NCBI GenBank assembly: GCA_905236955.1
Contig: CAJOQW010000126.1
Coordinates: 1-17,697 of the forward strand
Source of the DNA: an uncultured Bacteroidales bacterium
GTDB taxonomy: Bacteria > Bacteroidota > Bacteroidia > Bacteroidales > UBA932
Direction: 5' to 3'
DNA: 17,697 nucleotides
A program made the translations under genes and the position numbers. Below are positions 1-8,070 of this stretch, piece after piece; position 1 is the stretch's first letter; the number at the start of each line of letters is the position of its first letter. The notes below the pieces were generated by a model that did not search any database, was not told where the DNA came from, and worked only from the letters and a program-made list of their open reading frames with translations.

Positions 1-2505
1 GGTGATGACATCGCCCACCTTGAGGGAAGGCTCGGCCGTAAGCAGCAGGCTGCCGGGCAGGAACTCCGCGATACGGAGGCCCGGGCCCGCGAAGGACTCG
101 TCGAAAATGACGCCCAAATGACCTGTTGGAACCCCGCTGCCGTCACGGTAACGGCCGCCGGTATGCGAGCCGTTGAGTTCGCCAAGCATCTCGGAAAGGA
201 GCTCCTGGAATGCATAATTGTCGGTGATATACGGCAGGAACTGGCGATAATTCCCACCTACCGCTGCCCAGTCCACCCCATGGAGATCCTCGACGTAGAA
301 TTTCTCGGCCACCTGCTTCCAGCAGTGCTCGAAGATATAGCTGCGCTCCTCGGAGGGGAAGTACTCGAATTCGCCGCTGAAAGTCACGGGCCTGCTCTTT
401 CCGGAAGCTATGTCCATGAGTTCGATGCCCCTGCCCCTGATGAAGAGCCCCTTGCCGTCCTGACTGGGTGCGAAGGAGCGGACGCCTTTCCTCACCACCT
501 TGACATCCCCCTTCTTGATGTCCAGGCAACAGAGGTCCATGCCATTCTCGAGCGATACCGTATAATAGAGCTTGCTTCCGTCGTTGGTAAGGAAATGGCT
601 GCCAAGGCTGCCGGAGCTCCGGGTGAGCCGCATGGTACGGTCTTCCCTGCGGGAAAGTTCCAGTTTGAGAGGCTCCACCTTGCCCTTGGCGGCATTGGTG
701 CTGTCCTTGGCCTCTTTCTTTTCTTCCTTCTTCTGCTCCCTGGGCGTCTGCAGAAGCTTTTCGATGTCCTCGACCTCGCCCTCCTTCATGAAGTTGCGGT
801 AGGCCTCGTCGTCGAAGAACATTATGTAAACGTCGCCTTCGGTACCCCAGCTGCCGTGACTGCGGTAGCCGTTCTTGTCGGTCTCCCAGGTCATTGCCTT
901 GCCGCCCATGGCCCAGCGGAAACCCACATCATTGTAACCGCTCTGGGTGATGTCGGTCAGGGTGCCGTCCGCGACATTGATGAGGGCGATGTCCTCATTG
1001 TACATCCTGCCGCCGCCCTGGTAGGTTGTAAGTATCCACTTGCTGTCGGGACTCCAGGCGAAAGGCAGGTCACCGTCGGAATACGAGAAGTTGGCATCCT
1101 TCAGCAGGGTCTTGGGGTTGGACCCGTCGGCATCGGCGACGACTATCTCGGAACGGTTGCGCAGATATGCCACCTTCTTGCCGTCGGGGCTGGCCACCGG
1201 CTGGAAGCAGGTCTGCCCGGCGGGCGAGACCCTCTCTTCCTTGAAGTCGTATGAGTAGGTGAAATACTTGTCATCCTTGTCCTTGAGGACAACCCTGTAA
1301 ACGCCCCACTCCCCATTCCTTTCAGAGTCGTAGTATAGCACCTTGCCGTCCTTGCCGAAAGAGACCGTCCTTTCCTGGCCGGGAGTCTCGGTGATGCGGC
1401 GGGTGTCGCTGAGATCGAGGGTGGTGGTATAGACGTCCCCTCTCGAGACGACCGCCACTTCCTTGCCGTTCGAGGCCATGGAGAAATCGCCGACACCTTC
1501 GGCACTGCGCCAGATGTGCTCCTTGGCATCCTTATCCTTCATGACGGATATCAGCAGTTTGACCGGTTCCTGTCCCTCCTTCATGGTGTAGAGATCCCCG
1601 TTCCAGCTGAAGCACATGGTGCCGTTACCGGCGATGCTGAGGTACCTGACGGGGTTCTTCCCGAAATGGGTGAGCTGTTCGCCGGTGCCCTTGAACACAT
1701 TGTTGTCGCCACCCCAGTCGTCCACCTTCGGGTTGGAGGTGAGGGGGCCGTGGATATTCCCGGACCTGGCCCCTCCCTTTTCACTGAGATAGTAATAATT
1801 CACCCCGTCGGGCGCCCATACCGGGTTGGTATCCTCGCCTACATAGGTACTGAGCTTGGTGAAGTTGCCATGGTCGTTCCTCCAGATGTCCCTGGTGACC
1901 GCAGAAGTGTGATGCTTGCGGAAACTGTCTTCATAGCCCTTCCAGTCCTGGTAGAGCATGACTCCTGCCGCATTCACCGACAAGTTGCCGACATTTTGTG
2001 CGAACACCTGCTTCGGAGCCGGCAGCATGCCGCCGGCCTTCGCGGCTTCGAGGGCCTTGCCGAAATCGAGCGCATACAATTTGCCGTCGCCCGGGAAGGC
2101 GCTGGTAAGGGGATCTTCCTGGATGACCGCCGTAAAATATATCGTGCCGTCGGGAGCTACCGTCAGGGGGTTCTCCCTGCCGCCGAAGTCGGTGAGGCGG
2201 TATGGGGTCCCGCCCTTTGCGGGCACGGCCCAAATGTCCTTGCTGCCCTCGCGGAAAGAGGCGAACACGATGTAGCCGCCGTCCGGAGTCCAGACCGGTT
2301 CGGTGTCATGGGCCGGATTGGTGGTTATCTGTACAGCGTCCCCCCCGGCCGAGGAAACGGTGAAGATGTCGCCCTGATAAACGAAGGCCACTGTGGAGCC
2401 ATCGGGAGAGATGGCGTTCTGACGGAGCCAGCGCGGAGTTGTCTGGGCTGTGGCGCATACTGCGGAAAACGCCAGTATCGCCAGGAGGAAAAACCTGTTT
2501 CTCAT
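1..2505 (-). CDS. Exported Tricorn-like S41 family protease, 3' end cut by the window edge
   Basis: This gene encodes a secreted serine protease related to the Tricorn protease; 835 codons are visible and the frame is open to base 1. It starts at 2505 with a signal peptide (about residues 1-21, ending CATAQ). TolB/PD40-like beta-propeller repeats follow (for example ISPDGSTVAFVYQGDIF near 28-44 and TPDGGYIVFASFREGSKDIW). A lysine/glutamate-rich linker at about 587-610 precedes a second propeller stretch. Then come a helical segment like the Tricorn C1 domain (about 716-783, GELNGSHTGG) and the start of a PDZ domain (about 793-835). Ser780-His781 match Tricorn Ser745-His746, where the histidine is catalytic. 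The S41 nucleophile would lie beyond the edge. Family members are about 1,050-1,100 residues, so roughly a quarter is missing. Archaeal Tricorn is cytosolic, while this one carries an export signal. Its role is probably peptide degradation in the periplasm. The family call is firm; the substrate is unknown. Confidence 0.9.
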   Translation of the reverse strand, partial: MRNRFFLLAILAFSAVCATAQTTPRWLRQNAISPDGSTVAFVYQGDIFTVSSAGGDAVQITTNPAHDTEPVWTPDGGYIVFASFREGSKDIWAVPAKGGTPYRLTDFGGRENPLTVAPDGTIYFTAVIQEDPLTSAFPGDGKLYALDFGKALEAAKAGGMLPAPKQVFAQNVGNLSVNAAGVMLYQDWKGYEDSFRKHHTSAVTRDIWRNDHGNFTKLSTYVGEDTNPVWAPDGVNYYYLSEKGGARSGNIHGPLTSNPKVDDWGGDNNVFKGTGEQLTHFGKNPVRYLSIAGNGTMCFSWNGDLYTMKEGQEPVKLLISVMKDKDAKEHIWRSAEGVGDFSMASNGKEVAVVSRGDVYTTTLDLSDTRRITETPGQERTVSFGKDGKVLYYDSERNGEWGVYRVVLKDKDDKYFTYSYDFKEERVSPAGQTCFQPVASPDGKKVAYLRNRSEIVVADADGSNPKTLLKDANFSYSDGDLPFAWSPDSKWILTTYQGGGRMYNEDIALINVADGTLTDITQSGYNDVGFRWAMGGKAMTWETDKNGYRSHGSWGTEGDVYIMFFDDEAYRNFMKEGEVEDIEKLLQTPREQKKEEKKEAKDSTNAAKGKVEPLKLELSRREDRTMRLTRSSGSLGSHFLTNDGSKLYYTVSLENGMDLCCLDIKKGDVKVVRKGVRSFAPSQDGKGLFIRGRGIELMDIASGKSRPVTFSGEFEYFPSEERSYIFEHCWKQVAEKFYVEDLHGVDWAAVGGNYRQFLPYITDNYAFQELLSEMLGELNGSHTGGRYRDGSGVPTGHLGVIFDESFAGPGLRIAEFLPGSLLLTAEPSLKVGDVIT

Positions 2506-2512
2506 ATCAAGA

Positions 2513-2520
2513 CAAAGATA
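2513..2520 (-). promoter_or_regulatory. Bacteroidota -7 promoter element (TATCTTTG) of the Tricorn-like protease
   Basis: Read on the minus strand this is TATCTTTG, an exact match to the Bacteroidota -7 consensus TAnnTTTG. Exactly 7 nt separate its final G from the ATG at 2505. I see no TTTG-like -33 element at the expected 19-21 bp spacing. Transcription would start at or within a few bases of the start codon, so any leader is very short. Confidence 0.65.
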
Positions 2521-2534
2521 AAAAATTATTTCCC

Positions 2535-2542
2535 TATATTTG
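2535..2542 (+). promoter_or_regulatory. Bacteroidota -7 promoter element (TATATTTG) of recO
   Basis: TATATTTG fits TAnnTTTG and ends 5 nt before the recO start at 2548. It lies back to back with the minus-strand element at 2513-2520, with 14 bp between them, in a 42 bp divergent intergenic region. No clear -33 box is visible. The spacing predicts an essentially leaderless recO transcript. Confidence 0.6.
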
Positions 2543-2547
2543 CCCTG

Positions 2548-3192
2548 ATGACCCTTTCGACCAGAATAATAGTGCTTAATACCACCAAGGTCGGGGACAA
2601 CAACCTGGTGGTGCACGCGCTCAGCCCTTCTCTTGGGCGCAGGAGCTATATTGCCGGGATAGGAAGGAAAGGGACGGCGGCCCTTTACATGCCCATGGGC
2701 ATCCTCGACGCCGAGGTGACGGAGAATCCAAAATCGGAACTGTGGCGTATGCACGGGGTATCGGCAGTTTACCCCTTGGGAGGCATCAGGGGCAACCTGT
2801 CCAAGAACAGCATGACCCTTTTCATGGCCGAAGTGCTTTTCCGCACCGTCAAGGGTGATGCGGAACCGGGCCTGTACGACTGGTGCGAGAAGAGCATCCT
2901 CATGCTCGACGGCCTGCAGGAGAATTTCGCCAACTATCACCTCCGCTGGCTGCTGGAACTGTGCGGCGCACTGGGGTTCACCCCGTCCGTGGGGGACATA
3001 GCCCCGTTCGCAGGGGCGCATCTACATGAGATACAAGCTCTTATGGGAAAGTTTGAAGAATCGTTGACAGTCCCCCTCAACGGCAGTGCAAGGAGCGGGA
3101 TAGCCGATTCGCTGCTGCGATATCTTTCCGCCCATCTGGAGACTTCCCTCAATATCCGCTCGCTGGCGGTACTGTCAGAATTGTTCCGCTAG
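2548..3192 (+). CDS. recO: DNA repair protein RecO
   Basis: RecO is the recombination mediator that works with RecR (and RecF) to load RecA on SSB-coated single-stranded DNA and to anneal strands. The product is 214 residues. The N-terminal OB-fold is recognisable in RIIVLNTTKVGDNNLVVHAL (about 6-25) and GRRSYIAGIGRKG (about 30-42). A helical C-terminal domain follows (about 85-214, including LRWLLELCGALGFTPSVG). No CxxC zinc-finger cluster is present. The start at 2548 is chosen because the OB-fold begins at once and the promoter element lies just upstream; the much longer open frame running back to 1516 is only antisense to the neighbouring protease. The gene is slightly shorter than E. coli RecO (about 240 residues). 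It is convergent with rdgB and overlaps it by 18 bp at the 3' end. Confidence 0.9.
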   Translation: MTLSTRIIVLNTTKVGDNNLVVHALSPSLGRRSYIAGIGRKGTAALYMPMGILDAEVTENPKSELWRMHGVSAVYPLGGIRGNLSKNSMTLFMAEVLFRTVKGDAEPGLYDWCEKSILMLDGLQENFANYHLRWLLELCGALGFTPSVGDIAPFAGAHLHEIQALMGKFEESLTVPLNGSARSGIADSLLRYLSAHLETSLNIRSLAVLSELFR

Positions 3193-3789
3193 CCACGCCG
3201 CCATCTTGCGCAGCGCCACTCCGCGGTGCGATATTCCGTTCTTTACATCCTCGGGCAGTTCCGCTATCGTCCTGTCAGGATAAGCATCGGCTACGAACAC
3301 CGGATCGTAGCCGAAACCTCCGGCACCGCAGCGTCTGCGGGCAATACGGCCTTCCACAGCCCCGTCGAAGAAAACGGGCTCCCGGCCCGGAAGGATAAGG
3401 GTGGCTACGCAGCGGAAGCGCGCCTTTCCGGGGAAGGTACCGGGTGCTGAGGGAACAGAACCCAACTGCGTCAGTTCGGTCAGGACGCGGTCGATATTGT
3501 CGGCGAAATTGTGGTCGGAAGCGTAACGGGCCGAATAGATGCCCGGGGCGCCGCCGAGATCGTCCACCTCCAGCCCGCTGTCGTCGGCGAAGCAGGCCAG
3601 GCCGCAGCGGTCGAAAAGATACTGCGCCTTGAGCAGGGAATTCTCCTTGAAGGTGGAGCCGGTCTCCTCCGCTTCGCCGGAAACGCCGGCGTCGGCGGGG
3701 CTCAGCACCTCGAATGCCGCTCCCAGGATCTCACGCGCTTCGCGCAGCTTGCCGGGATTACCGGTAGCGAACACCAACTTGTTTGTCAT
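3175..3789 (-). CDS. rdgB: Non-canonical purine NTP pyrophosphatase (XTP/dITP diphosphatase, RdgB/HAM1)
   Basis: This enzyme hydrolyses dITP, XTP and dXTP to the monophosphates plus pyrophosphate and so keeps deaminated purines out of DNA and RNA. The 204-residue product has the full family signature: TGNPGK (9-14) binding the triphosphate, ADDSGL (68-73) with the catalytic and metal-binding acidic residues, FGYDPVF (159-165) and SHRG (187-190) contacting the base. Its length is normal for the family (about 195-205). The start ATG at 3789 shares one base with the TGA stop of the upstream S41 protease (TGATG), a classic arrangement for translational coupling. It is the last gene of the six-gene minus-strand cluster. 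Its final 18 bp overlap the end of recO on the other strand. Confidence 0.95.
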   Translation of the reverse strand: MTNKLVFATGNPGKLREAREILGAAFEVLSPADAGVSGEAEETGSTFKENSLLKAQYLFDRCGLACFADDSGLEVDDLGGAPGIYSARYASDHNFADNIDRVLTELTQLGSVPSAPGTFPGKARFRCVATLILPGREPVFFDGAVEGRIARRRCGAGGFGYDPVFVADAYPDRTIAELPEDVKNGISHRGVALRKMAAWLAEQF

Positions 3790-5399
3790 CAGTACTGTAT
3801 AAGTGGACTTGCGATGGCCTTGCGGAGGGCATCATCGTAACGTATCATGATTTCGACACCGGCCTCCTGGAAATAATAACGGGTGACTATCTCCTGTTCG
3901 ATGAAAGGCGCGATCTCGGACTGCTTCAGCCGGAGGAATGCCTCTTTGTCCATTTCGAGCTTGTCCTTCACTGCCTTGAGTTCAGGAGCCATGGACTCCT
4001 GGAGGCCGTCTTTCTTGAGTTCCTCGACCATGCGGTCGTAGGTGGCAAGGGCAGAGGAGCGGTAATCGAACTTCTTTCCCATCGCGAAGCGGATGAAATC
4101 CTCATAGTCGGTGAAGTGGAAATCTTTCGCAGCCGATATGGTCTCGTGGGCCTTCACATACTCCATAGCGTACTGCTCCACTATCCCGTTCATCACCAGG
4201 GAATAAGCCAGGCGGCTGTATTCGCGCGGCTCCAGGAGCACATCGGGCGTGATGCCGCCGCCGTCGCGGACGGTACGTCCATGGGCCGTCACGAATTCAT
4301 GGGTGAGGGAGTCGGGTATGTGCCCGACGCTGCCGTCCTCGTTGCGGTGCGAGTAGTCTATTGCCTGGACGCAACGGCCCGACGGGATGTAATATTTTGC
4401 GGTAGTGACCTTCAGCTGCCCGCCGAACGGCATGGGACGTACGCTCTGTACCAGCCCCTTCCCGAAAGTGCGGGTGCCCATTATGGTGGCGCGGTCGTAA
4501 TCCTGCAAAGCGCCGGCGACTATCTCGGAAGCCGATGCCGAACCGGAATCCACCAGCACCACGACTGGCAACTTGCCGTCCACCGGGTCGGAAGTAGTCT
4601 TGAACACCTCGTCGCGCACGTTGCCGTTGCCCTTGGAAGTCACCACGAGCGATCCCTTGGGCACGAATACGCTCACTATCTCGACAGCCTCCTGCAGTAT
4701 GCCGCCACCATTGCCCCGAAGGTCCAGTATGAACTTTTCCATCCCTTTATCCTTCAGGGCTTTGAACTCTTTGCGAACCTCCTTCCCCACTCCCGTCGTG
4801 AATCCGCTCATGAGCAGGTAACCGGTCTTTCCGTCATCCAGCAGCCCGGCATATTCGATATCGGGCAGATGTATGCGCTCACGGGTTATCACCACGTCCT
4901 CCATGACTCCGGTATAAACCCTCTTCACGGAGAAAGTTACCTTGGAGCCCGGTTTGCCCTTCATCCTGGAACTGGCTTCGGTGGCATTGAGGCCTATCGT
5001 GGTTTCGCCGTCGATGGCGTATATTTCATCGCCGCAGCGCAGACCGGCCTTTGCCGCCGGGGAACCGGCATAGGGCTCGTTGATGAGCACCGGACCCTGG
5101 GTATCGGGCTTGTAGATGATGGCTCCGATGCCGCCATAGGTCTTGTTTATCAACATTTCGAAATCGTCCCCTTCCTCTTCGGGCACCCACACCGTGTAAG
5201 GGTCGAGGGTTGCGAGCATGGCGTCGATGCCGGCCTTCTGCATCCTCTCGACCGGCAGGGAATCGACATAACTGCGGTTCAGTTCCTGGAGCAGGGCGGA
5301 TTCCGTCTGCATCCAGCGTGCCAGGTTGAAACTCTTGGTCTGTGCCGTGGCAGCAAGGGACAGGGCGGCCAGGGCTATCGCAATAATGATCTTTTTCAT
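3789..5399 (-). CDS. Exported C-terminal processing protease (S41 family, CtpA/Prc-like) with PDZ domain
   Basis: This is an envelope serine protease with a Ser/Lys dyad, expected to cleave proteins from a C-terminal tail in the periplasm. The 536-residue product begins MKKIIIAIALAALSLAATAQ, a signal peptide cleaved near residue 20. A PDZ domain lies at about 81-166 (SPAAKAGLRCGDEIYAIDGE). The S41 core follows: ILDLRGNGGG (about 224-233), SGSASASEI carrying the nucleophile Ser289, and TFGKGLVQ carrying Lys314 and Gln318. The 25-residue Ser-Lys spacing equals that of E. coli Prc (Ser452/Lys477). A charged, largely helical C-terminal region follows. I chose ATG 5399 over ATG 5411 because it starts the signal peptide directly, follows a purine-rich GGAAGAAAGT, and forms an ATGA overlap with the U32 stop. 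The stop is coupled to rdgB as TGATG. Confidence 0.92.
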   Translation of the reverse strand: MKKIIIAIALAALSLAATAQTKSFNLARWMQTESALLQELNRSYVDSLPVERMQKAGIDAMLATLDPYTVWVPEEEGDDFEMLINKTYGGIGAIIYKPDTQGPVLINEPYAGSPAAKAGLRCGDEIYAIDGETTIGLNATEASSRMKGKPGSKVTFSVKRVYTGVMEDVVITRERIHLPDIEYAGLLDDGKTGYLLMSGFTTGVGKEVRKEFKALKDKGMEKFILDLRGNGGGILQEAVEIVSVFVPKGSLVVTSKGNGNVRDEVFKTTSDPVDGKLPVVVLVDSGSASASEIVAGALQDYDRATIMGTRTFGKGLVQSVRPMPFGGQLKVTTAKYYIPSGRCVQAIDYSHRNEDGSVGHIPDSLTHEFVTAHGRTVRDGGGITPDVLLEPREYSRLAYSLVMNGIVEQYAMEYVKAHETISAAKDFHFTDYEDFIRFAMGKKFDYRSSALATYDRMVEELKKDGLQESMAPELKAVKDKLEMDKEAFLRLKQSEIAPFIEQEIVTRYYFQEAGVEIMIRYDDALRKAIASPLIQY

Positions 5400-6661
5400 A
5401 CTTTCTTCCAAATGAATACTTTGTCGCCACGGTGCAGCTTTTCAAAAGGCTTGCCAGATTCCCCCGCCGGCTCGACCTTTACCGAGCAGACGGAACCTTT
5501 CGGCACCAGTTCCACCGGAGTGAACTGAAGCCGCATGTCTTCGGCCGGGAATTCCACCACGCCGGTGGTTTCCCCGATGGCCATCAGGGTATCGCCTTTA
5601 TGGAGGTCGGAGGTCTCCACCGTGATTTCGGCCACCCCTATGCGGGTGAACCAGTTCGTGACCTTGCCCAGATATACTTTCCGCATGGTGGCCTGCGTTC
5701 CGTAAACGTCACTCCATTCGCCGAGTTTCGCCCCCTGGTAATAGCCGTCCCAGAAGCCCCTGTTGAAGACTTCCGCGAGCTTTCCTTTGAGCGAAGCGGC
5801 AAGTTCGGGAGTATATCCGCCGTCGCACACGGCAGCGGCGGCAGCGCTGTAACATTCGGTGCAACGGCGCACGTATTCCGCGCTGCGGGCGCGGCCCTCT
5901 ATCTTGAACACTTTCACCCCGGCACCTATGATCTTGTCCATGAACTCTATGGTACAGAGGTCTTTGGGAGACATGATATACTCGTTGTCGATGTTCAGCT
6001 GGTTGCCGTTTTCCAGATCCGTCACTTCATATCCCCTGCGGCAGACCTGAAGGCACGCCCCCCTGTTGGCCGAGGAGCCATAGGTGTTCAGGCTGAGGTA
6101 GCACTTGCCGCTGACAGCCATGCAAAGCGCGCCATGCGCGAACATCTCTATCCGCACCTTCCGCCCGGAAGGACCGGTGATCCCCTCCTTTTCGATGGTC
6201 TCTTCGATCCTTCTGACCTGCCCAAGGTCAAGTTCCCTGGCAAGCACGACCACATCAGCGAACTGCGCGTAGAAACGCAACGCCTCCACGTTGGAGATGC
6301 TCAGCTGGGTGGAGATGTGTACCTCGAGCCCTATCCGCCTGCAATAGGCGATGCAGGCCATGTCCGAGGCTATGATGGCATCCACGCCCGCCGCCTTCGC
6401 CGCGTCGAGGGTCTCCCTCATTGCGGCGAGGTCTTCCTGATATAGGGTGATATTGAGGGTGAGATAAGCCTTGACCCCCGCCCCATGGCAGATTTCCACA
6501 ACCCTGGCGAGTTCTTCCGGGGCGAAATTCCCGGCCGATCTGGAGCGCATGTTCAGGTGTCCCACCCCGAAATAGACGGAGTCCGCCCCGCCCTGTATGG
6601 CGGCCGCAAGGCATTCGAAGTTGCCTGCCGGTGCCATTATCTCCAGTTCTTTCCTGTCCAT
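5396..6661 (-). CDS. U32 peptidase-family protein, probable iron-sulfur enzyme (TrhP/YegQ-like)
   Basis: The 421-residue product belongs to the U32 family. Although named as peptidases, characterised members are mostly hydroxylation factors for tRNA, rRNA or ubiquinone (TrhP, RlhA, UbiU/UbiV) that carry a [4Fe-4S] cluster. It opens with a TIM-barrel-like region (MAPAGNFECLAAAIQGGADSV, from residue 9). The cysteines are at 180, 187, 203, 207 and 236. C180-x6-C187-x15-C203 and C236 resemble the UbiU ligand spacing; the last assignment is less sure than the others. The C-terminal part (about 335-421) fits the U32 C-terminal barrel. The start at 6661 lies 7 nt after a TAnnTTTG element. The MATE gene ends 12 bp upstream, and the stop overlaps the next start as ATGA. 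A tRNA-uridine hydroxylation role (TrhP) is the best guess; true proteolysis is less likely. Confidence 0.85.
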   Translation of the reverse strand: MDRKELEIMAPAGNFECLAAAIQGGADSVYFGVGHLNMRSRSAGNFAPEELARVVEICHGAGVKAYLTLNITLYQEDLAAMRETLDAAKAAGVDAIIASDMACIAYCRRIGLEVHISTQLSISNVEALRFYAQFADVVVLARELDLGQVRRIEETIEKEGITGPSGRKVRIEMFAHGALCMAVSGKCYLSLNTYGSSANRGACLQVCRRGYEVTDLENGNQLNIDNEYIMSPKDLCTIEFMDKIIGAGVKVFKIEGRARSAEYVRRCTECYSAAAAAVCDGGYTPELAASLKGKLAEVFNRGFWDGYYQGAKLGEWSDVYGTQATMRKVYLGKVTNWFTRIGVAEITVETSDLHKGDTLMAIGETTGVVEFPAEDMRLQFTPVELVPKGSVCSVKVEPAGESGKPFEKLHRGDKVFIWKKV

Positions 6662-6668
6662 AACCTTA

Positions 6669-6676
6669 CAAAGTTA
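6669..6676 (-). promoter_or_regulatory. Candidate -7 element (TAACTTTG) of the U32 gene, overlapping the MATE stop codon
   Basis: On the minus strand TAACTTTG matches TAnnTTTG. Its first three bases are the TAA stop of the MATE gene. Its last G is 7 nt from the U32 ATG at 6661, the same distance as at the Tricorn-like protease gene. It would be an internal promoter of the cluster. Because the motif is short and no -33 box is seen, chance is possible, but the identical spacing argues for function. Confidence 0.5.
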
Positions 6677-8068
6677 CGAAAAATACGGGCATTTGGACAG
6701 GACGTCTTTCCTGTACCTCAGCGAAAGCAAGACGGTCCTGGCGAGAAGATGGGCGAAATATGCCGCAAGCAGGAGGTTCATGGCCCCCGCCTCTAGCGGA
6801 GCGGATGGATTGCCGGAAGGCGCCAGGCCCATGACCAGACGTCCGGCGAACCACAGGCCGAAGAATGCGATTGCCGCCAATATCATGGAATTGCGCATTT
6901 CCTTAGTGGAGGTGGCTCCAGTGTAGATGCCGTCCCAGGTGAAGGCAGCGCAGCCCAGGGGAGGCATCAGGGCCAGCCAGGGCAGGAAAGCCCGTGCCGA
7001 CTCGCGTACGGCAGGGTCGTCGGTCATGAGCTTCAGGAGAGGGGTGCCGGCCAGAAGATATATCGCCACCCACAGGAAAGCCACTGCCATGCTCCATCCG
7101 AATATGTAACGCACCGACATGCGCAGCATCACAGGATCCTTCTCCCCCATGAACCTGCCGGTGAGGGCTTCGCCGGCATAGGCGAAACCGTCGGTAAAAT
7201 AGGAGAACAGCATGAGCAGGTTCATCATTATGGACGCCACGGCCAGGGCCATGTCCCCGTAACGGGCGGCTATGGCGCTGAAACCGAAGTATATGAGCAT
7301 GAAGCACAGCGAGCGGAAGAAAAGGTCGGCGTTGAGCGAGAAGAACTCCCTGGTGCCGGACATGCAGGTCTTGAAAGCCAGCCCCCGGACATACCCTCCA
7401 TAGCGCCTCTTAACCACTGCAAGGGCGAATGCCAGGCCCGAATACTGGGCTACGACCGTACCCAGGGCTATGCCGTCGAATCCGACACCGAGCGGGAACG
7501 CCAGCAGCAGGCTCGAGGCTATGTTCACCCCGTTGACGACAAGGGCGGCCCACATGCTGCTGCGGGTGTCCTGCATGCCGATGAACCAGCCCCTGAGCAC
7601 CATGAGCGACAGGGTAGCCGGAGCAGCCCATATCCTGATGAAGAAATAGCGTCCGGCAAGGCGGGAAACTTCCCGTGTGCCTCCTATCAGCAGCAGGCCC
7701 AGTTTCGCGAAAGGCAATTGCAGCAAAAGGATGATCAGGGAGCACCCCAGGGCAAGGACGAGACCCCTTCCCAGGATAAGCCCCGGGGAATCCGTTCCCC
7801 GGGCATCCCCCGCTTTGCTCCTGCCGTAAGCCTGGGCGGTAAGGCCTCCCGTACCGGCCCGTAGGAATCCGAAGTTCCAGTACAGCACGGTGAAAAGGAG
7901 GGAACCGACCGACACGGCACCTATGAAAGCGGCAGGGACGGCATCCGAGGGTATCGCGTGCAGATGGCCGGCTATGGCTATGTCCACCATGCCCACCAGG
8001 GGCACGGTGATATTGGCCAGTATGCTCGGGACGGCCAGGCGGAGTATCTCGCGGTTGAGGCTTTTCAA
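6674..8068 (-). CDS. MATE family efflux transporter (DinF-like), TTG start
   Basis: This is a polytopic inner-membrane exporter of the MATE family, which uses a Na+ or H+ gradient to expel cationic drugs and metabolites. The 464-residue product starts with the typical N-terminus (ILRLAVPSILANITVPLVG followed by MVDIAIAGHL). It shows about twelve hydrophobic segments in two halves, the second beginning near the DLFFRSLCFMLIYFGFSAIA stretch. Length is normal for the family. The start codon is TTG at 8068, two bases after the rsgA TAG stop. No in-frame ATG exists upstream within the spacer, and the next one (residue 27) would remove most of the first membrane helix. Re-initiation after rsgA is therefore likely. 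The stop codon at 6674-6676 is built into a promoter-like element for the next gene. The substrate is unknown. Confidence 0.88.
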   Translation of the reverse strand: MKSLNREILRLAVPSILANITVPLVGMVDIAIAGHLHAIPSDAVPAAFIGAVSVGSLLFTVLYWNFGFLRAGTGGLTAQAYGRSKAGDARGTDSPGLILGRGLVLALGCSLIILLLQLPFAKLGLLLIGGTREVSRLAGRYFFIRIWAAPATLSLMVLRGWFIGMQDTRSSMWAALVVNGVNIASSLLLAFPLGVGFDGIALGTVVAQYSGLAFALAVVKRRYGGYVRGLAFKTCMSGTREFFSLNADLFFRSLCFMLIYFGFSAIAARYGDMALAVASIMMNLLMLFSYFTDGFAYAGEALTGRFMGEKDPVMLRMSVRYIFGWSMAVAFLWVAIYLLAGTPLLKLMTDDPAVRESARAFLPWLALMPPLGCAAFTWDGIYTGATSTKEMRNSMILAAIAFFGLWFAGRLVMGLAPSGNPSAPLEAGAMNLLLAAYFAHLLARTVLLSLRYRKDVLSKCPYFS

Positions 8069-8070
8069 TT

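Noticed and set aside
118..1254. Plus-strand open frame of 378 codons
   Set aside because: It is antisense to the Tricorn-like protease in the stop-poor register; its translation looks like mirrored coding sequence, not a family.
1516..2547. Long plus-strand open frame running into recO, looking like an N-terminal extension of about 344 residues
   Set aside because: It is exactly antisense to the Tricorn-like gene, in the register where GC-rich codons suppress stops. recO's own fold and promoter start at 2548.
3193..3240. Possible stem-loop terminator after recO
   Set aside because: The GC-rich complementarity lies in rdgB coding sequence and is not followed by a T-run.
3783..5528. Plus-strand open frame of 581 codons
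   Set aside because: It mirrors the CTP protease, which has a signal peptide, PDZ domain and full catalytic residues; the antisense product shows no recognisable motif.
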